Source: Strigops habroptila
Lineage: Eukaryota; Chordata; Aves; Psittaciformes; Psittacidae
Length of the DNA stretch: 64,000 bases
Direction of reading: 5' to 3'
Assembly (NCBI RefSeq): GCF_004027225.2
Contig: NC_044289.2
Location: 12,672,354 to 12,736,353, forward strand
In this document: piece after piece, positions 60,548-64,000 of the stretch
Layout of the letters: each line of letters opens with the position of its first letter
How positions within the stretch are numbered: the stretch's first letter is position 1
Program-made: the position numbers and the translations under genes
Notes under the pieces: model-generated
Database searches by the model: none
What the model saw: the letters and a program-made list of their open reading frames with translations, nothing else
Told to the model about the DNA's origin: nothing

Positions 60548-63500
60548 CTGTTAATAAAGAAATTGGTCAAGAAACACACATCCTTCTCAAATGTGAAAGA
60601 ACATCTTTTTTCAGGTTTTTTTAATCAAAGTTGGATACATATGGAACTAATGTACTGTTAAAGAACTACACAGCTAACGACAGGAGTTTAGAATAAAAGC
60701 AAAATACCCAGCTGCACCATCATATTTTGTATAGAATAGCTTAATTACAGAAATACTCTATCTCAGTATCTATCTGATGCTCTATCTTAGCATCAGAACA
60801 CACAATGAGTTGTATTCACCCCAACCAAAAAATTCCATGTGACTGGAGGTTAAAATTAGCAACCATGTAAAAATCCTACCTGCTCTTTACTAAGAAACTT
60901 GGTTTATGAAACACTGCAAATAGAGGAAAATCTTGCCATTAGGCAAGATGCCTATTAGTCTGTCTTTAAGGGGGGGATATAATCAAACACAGGCTTCACC
61001 ATCAACGGGAACACAATTGTCTAAGTTCTAAATTAATTTCCCATAACAAATTTAGTAATGAAAGTGGCTATAAAATCATAATCTCCCTCATGTGCATCTG
61101 CAAGAGACTGCATCATGGCATGTTACACCCCAAAAGAAAAATGAAATGGAGAGGGAAATGAGGCAGTCGTTCCCTGCTCAGTCACTCACATCAATACATT
61201 TAACCCCACTGGGTAGCTATAGGGAAGCAGATTTTAACAGGCAGAGTTTCAGATGATAGTCTCTCTTCCCTGAAGGCACAGGAAGTGTTTTCATCCAGCA
61301 CGCCTCAGTGAGTCCAAGAGAGACTCAGGACCTCATCAGCTCTGAAAAAGCCACTAAGGAAACAAACCGAGCACTCGAAATTAGCCTTTCTGAGCAACAA
61401 ACTACAGGAGGAAACTTAACCGTGGAAAATCAAGAGGCACTACTGGAATCACAAAGTTTTGCTGAAGTGTTGTTCAGTGAATAAAAAGCTCTAACAATAT
61501 CTGGAGATGTGTTCTATGCCATCTCGGAGCGTGACTACTACAAAAGCATCACGCTTTTATTTGCTTTCCTATTCAGATGAAGTGCTGAAACGTTTACAAA
61601 CAACGCTTTCAACAGTTTTCTTGGATCATTTGAAAATGAACATGAAACTTCAAGAAGTCACATACTGGTTTCTACACAAATGAGTTCAAAAGAAAACCAG
61701 ATTACAGTTGATTCACCCCTAATTTCTTCCTTACATTCTCTCTCTATTAATGAAGCAGAGGCACACGTGTTACAGAGTCACACAGACACGCTGAAGTAGT
61801 TTACATCAAAAACGTGACTTTCCATTGGGATTTATTTAGAAGTGTTAAGGTGGGACTGTGATGTGCTACAGGCAAGAGTTATATCTAGAAACAAATATTC
61901 CCAAACTGGGTTTCTGTAGGATAGAAGGAGTGGGGGAAAGCTTATTTATAATCCTGCAGGCTGTTGAAATAAATACTCTTGGTTTAGCTGTCAAGTCCAA
62001 AAAAATCCCCTTTTCCAAACTGTTCCACAAAGGTCTTTTCTCCTGTAATTTATGTAAGGGGAAGCATTTTCATTAAAACACCAGATATACACCATACATC
62101 AGTAGTGAATAGAGAGCTTGATCCTGTCAGCTGCTCATCAGAACCATCACTACTTTCTCACCATCAGCCTCACCCTACAGGGAGGGGGCTACTGACCAAA
62201 AGCAGAGAAATCCAATATTTTAAGGACTAGAAAGTAACCTGCTACTATATCGAGCTCATTCCTGCACAAACAGAACTTGGCATCTTCTTCCAATATGCAA
62301 ACATAAAATCTTGGGAAATGAACTCATGTTACCCTCTTTGTCATCCCTCAGAATAATCAGCTGAAGAAGTTAAACACTGAATCAGTCGAAATCTTCGATA
62401 TCATTATAACTGACAGCATCAGTGCAGTGGAAAGTCTGATTAGAGGAGCTGGTTTCAAGTCTATGTCAAATATTAAGGCTTGTTGATTACCATTTAGTTC
62501 CTAGCAACTGAAAAGGCCCAATGCCACTCTATGTGCCTGTGCTTTCAGAAGCCCTTAAACATCACAGAATTACATTGACATCCCATAAGAAACTTTTTCC
62601 TTAAAATTCACCATTTTGGGGGTTCCCTGGGATATTCTAGGGCTAATGCACCATCCCAATCCTTTAGCGAGTTACATATTTTTTCCTTCCAGAAGCAACA
62701 GAGATACCAACTCTAGTTTGGCGTTTAGGGAGAAGGGGGTGTTTGGTTTTATACTTCTCTCTCAGTGCAAAAGTGACTGAAGTTACGTGAAAGAGCCAAC
62801 CCAAAGCAGCTCATGTGCATGTGAGAACCTTTATAGCACCAGGCACCGGCACATAGCTTAACTACTTGTTCAGTCTCCAGCTCAATACACACATCAGGCT
62901 CAAGAACAGGTCCACGCTTCACATCAGAGTCCTGCAACAGCACAACCACCCCCTGGAACACCAGTACTGTCAGCACGTTGTTTTGCTTGCCAAAACATGA
63001 ATGGGAACAGGGAGAAAAGATTGGCTATAACCACAAAGTGCAGGTTGACTACCCCTGGAGTGCAAGCACAATGTCTGAACAATGAAACATTCTCCCCGAG
63101 CTACATGCAAAATTAGAACATGCCTACACATTAACATAGCACAACTGCAGAAACAGACAGTTGAAAAGCGTATTAATGGGAGCTTTAGAAAACATATCAA
63201 GAAAGTTCAATTTTTGGCAGCAGCCAGACAAAACAACCATTTGTAATTCAAACCCTGACTCCGAGCACTAACCTGTGAGATTTGTAACTATGGGAAGTCT
63301 GATCCTTCCCTCAAGTATCAAAGTCATAATAAAGAAGTAATTCGTCCAAAGCTACATTCATATGTGTCCTTATTTAAGTAGTTCTTTCATACTGCACTCA
63401 TATTTGATACACAGTTATTATCAGTTTATACAGTTTCTAATATGTCTTTAAGTTAGGGGCTACCACTGATACAAATTGCTGTGCACACTTAATGGGCTAT

Positions 63501-64000
63501 ATACAAACATAGGGACAATTAGAAACAGCAGACTAGTCTTGCATAAACTTTAATCTTGGTGTGATGATACAAGACGTTTTACCTGCTTGAAATCTACCTT
63601 GTTACTATATGGGGGATTTCAGAAAAGGTGTAAAAAGATCATGAAGTTTGTTACTGAAATACCTGTGCAGAAGTTCACCAGCAGACAGGCAGTTTTGACT
63701 CTACACTTCACACCCCCCCAGCCTTGCTGAGAGCTCTTTAATAAGGGAGATGAAGCTTCTCTCTCAGCTTCTCTCCCTCCAGCCCAACTACAGACTCTTT
63801 TCCAACCCAATTAGCTAAAAAAGAAACTCCTTAACCCAAAACTGCACCCAAGTTGGCATTAAGTGGATTTTTAGTGAAGTTCAGAGAGTTCAGTGGAGCT
63901 CACTTGATTAAGAATTAAAAAGAAAGTCCCATTTATTTCCCACTTCTAAACAAAGTCAATGTAGGACTGTAACAGCCCCCTCTCTCCATACATACATTAT
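60548..64000 (-). other. TAF4: TAF4 intron, right-hand part (probably intron 1)
   Basis: The exon ending at 60547 has acceptor attaacag|GC, and no further TAF4 exon was recognised up to the window edge. The sequence is AT-rich and unique-looking, with no named repeat and no open frame that resembles a protein. Because 14 of an expected 15 exons are visible, this is most likely part of intron 1. Confidence 0.6.

Overview
This is a vertebrate nuclear window and almost certainly avian. It carries several 5'-truncated CR1 LINE copies, one ending in the typical CR1 tail with the ATTCTRTGATTCTATG motif, and the U3-like part of an avian-type endogenous retrovirus LTR. Genes have short exons with GT-AG introns. 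I suspect a songbird or another neoavian bird because of the LTR family, but that is inference.

Three genes fill the window. (1) About 0.4-9.6 kb, plus strand: the 3' two thirds of a copine, best called CPNE1 (10 exons, 353 residues to the stop, then a roughly 1 kb 3' UTR). (2) About 11.7-40.6 kb, plus strand: a complete type II ferlin, best called FER1L4. Its 45 coding exons keep frame through every junction and encode 2016 residues ending in a C-terminal membrane anchor. It starts in a CpG-rich promoter. (3) About 43.1-60.5 kb, minus strand: TAF4, the TFIID subunit. Fourteen exons are visible, from the glutamine-rich activation region through the TAFH domain to the histone-fold/CCTD C-terminus. 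The exon or exons upstream (probably only exon 1) lie beyond the right edge, and 60.5-64 kb is intron.

CPNE1 and FER1L4 lie head-to-tail, as in human 20q11, but the mammalian neighbour SPAG4 is not seen between them. FER1L4 and TAF4 converge tail-to-tail, an arrangement unlike human, where TAF4 is in distant 20q13.33. CPNE1 and FER1L4 both encode calcium/phospholipid-binding C2-domain proteins of the membrane surface or of trafficking. TAF4 is an unrelated core transcription factor, so there is no operon-like logic.

I found no new system. The points most worth checking are: an intact FER1L4 (a non-coding pseudogene in human); a GC-AG intron in TAF4; a 37-bp tandem duplication that copies a 5' splice site in FER1L4; an in-frame tandem acceptor before FER1L4 C2D; loss of calcium-ligand residues in individual ferlin C2 domains; and two CR1 copies lying next to splice acceptors in TAF4. 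All gene models were read by eye from splice sites, reading phase and remembered family sequences. No alignment or transcript evidence was available.
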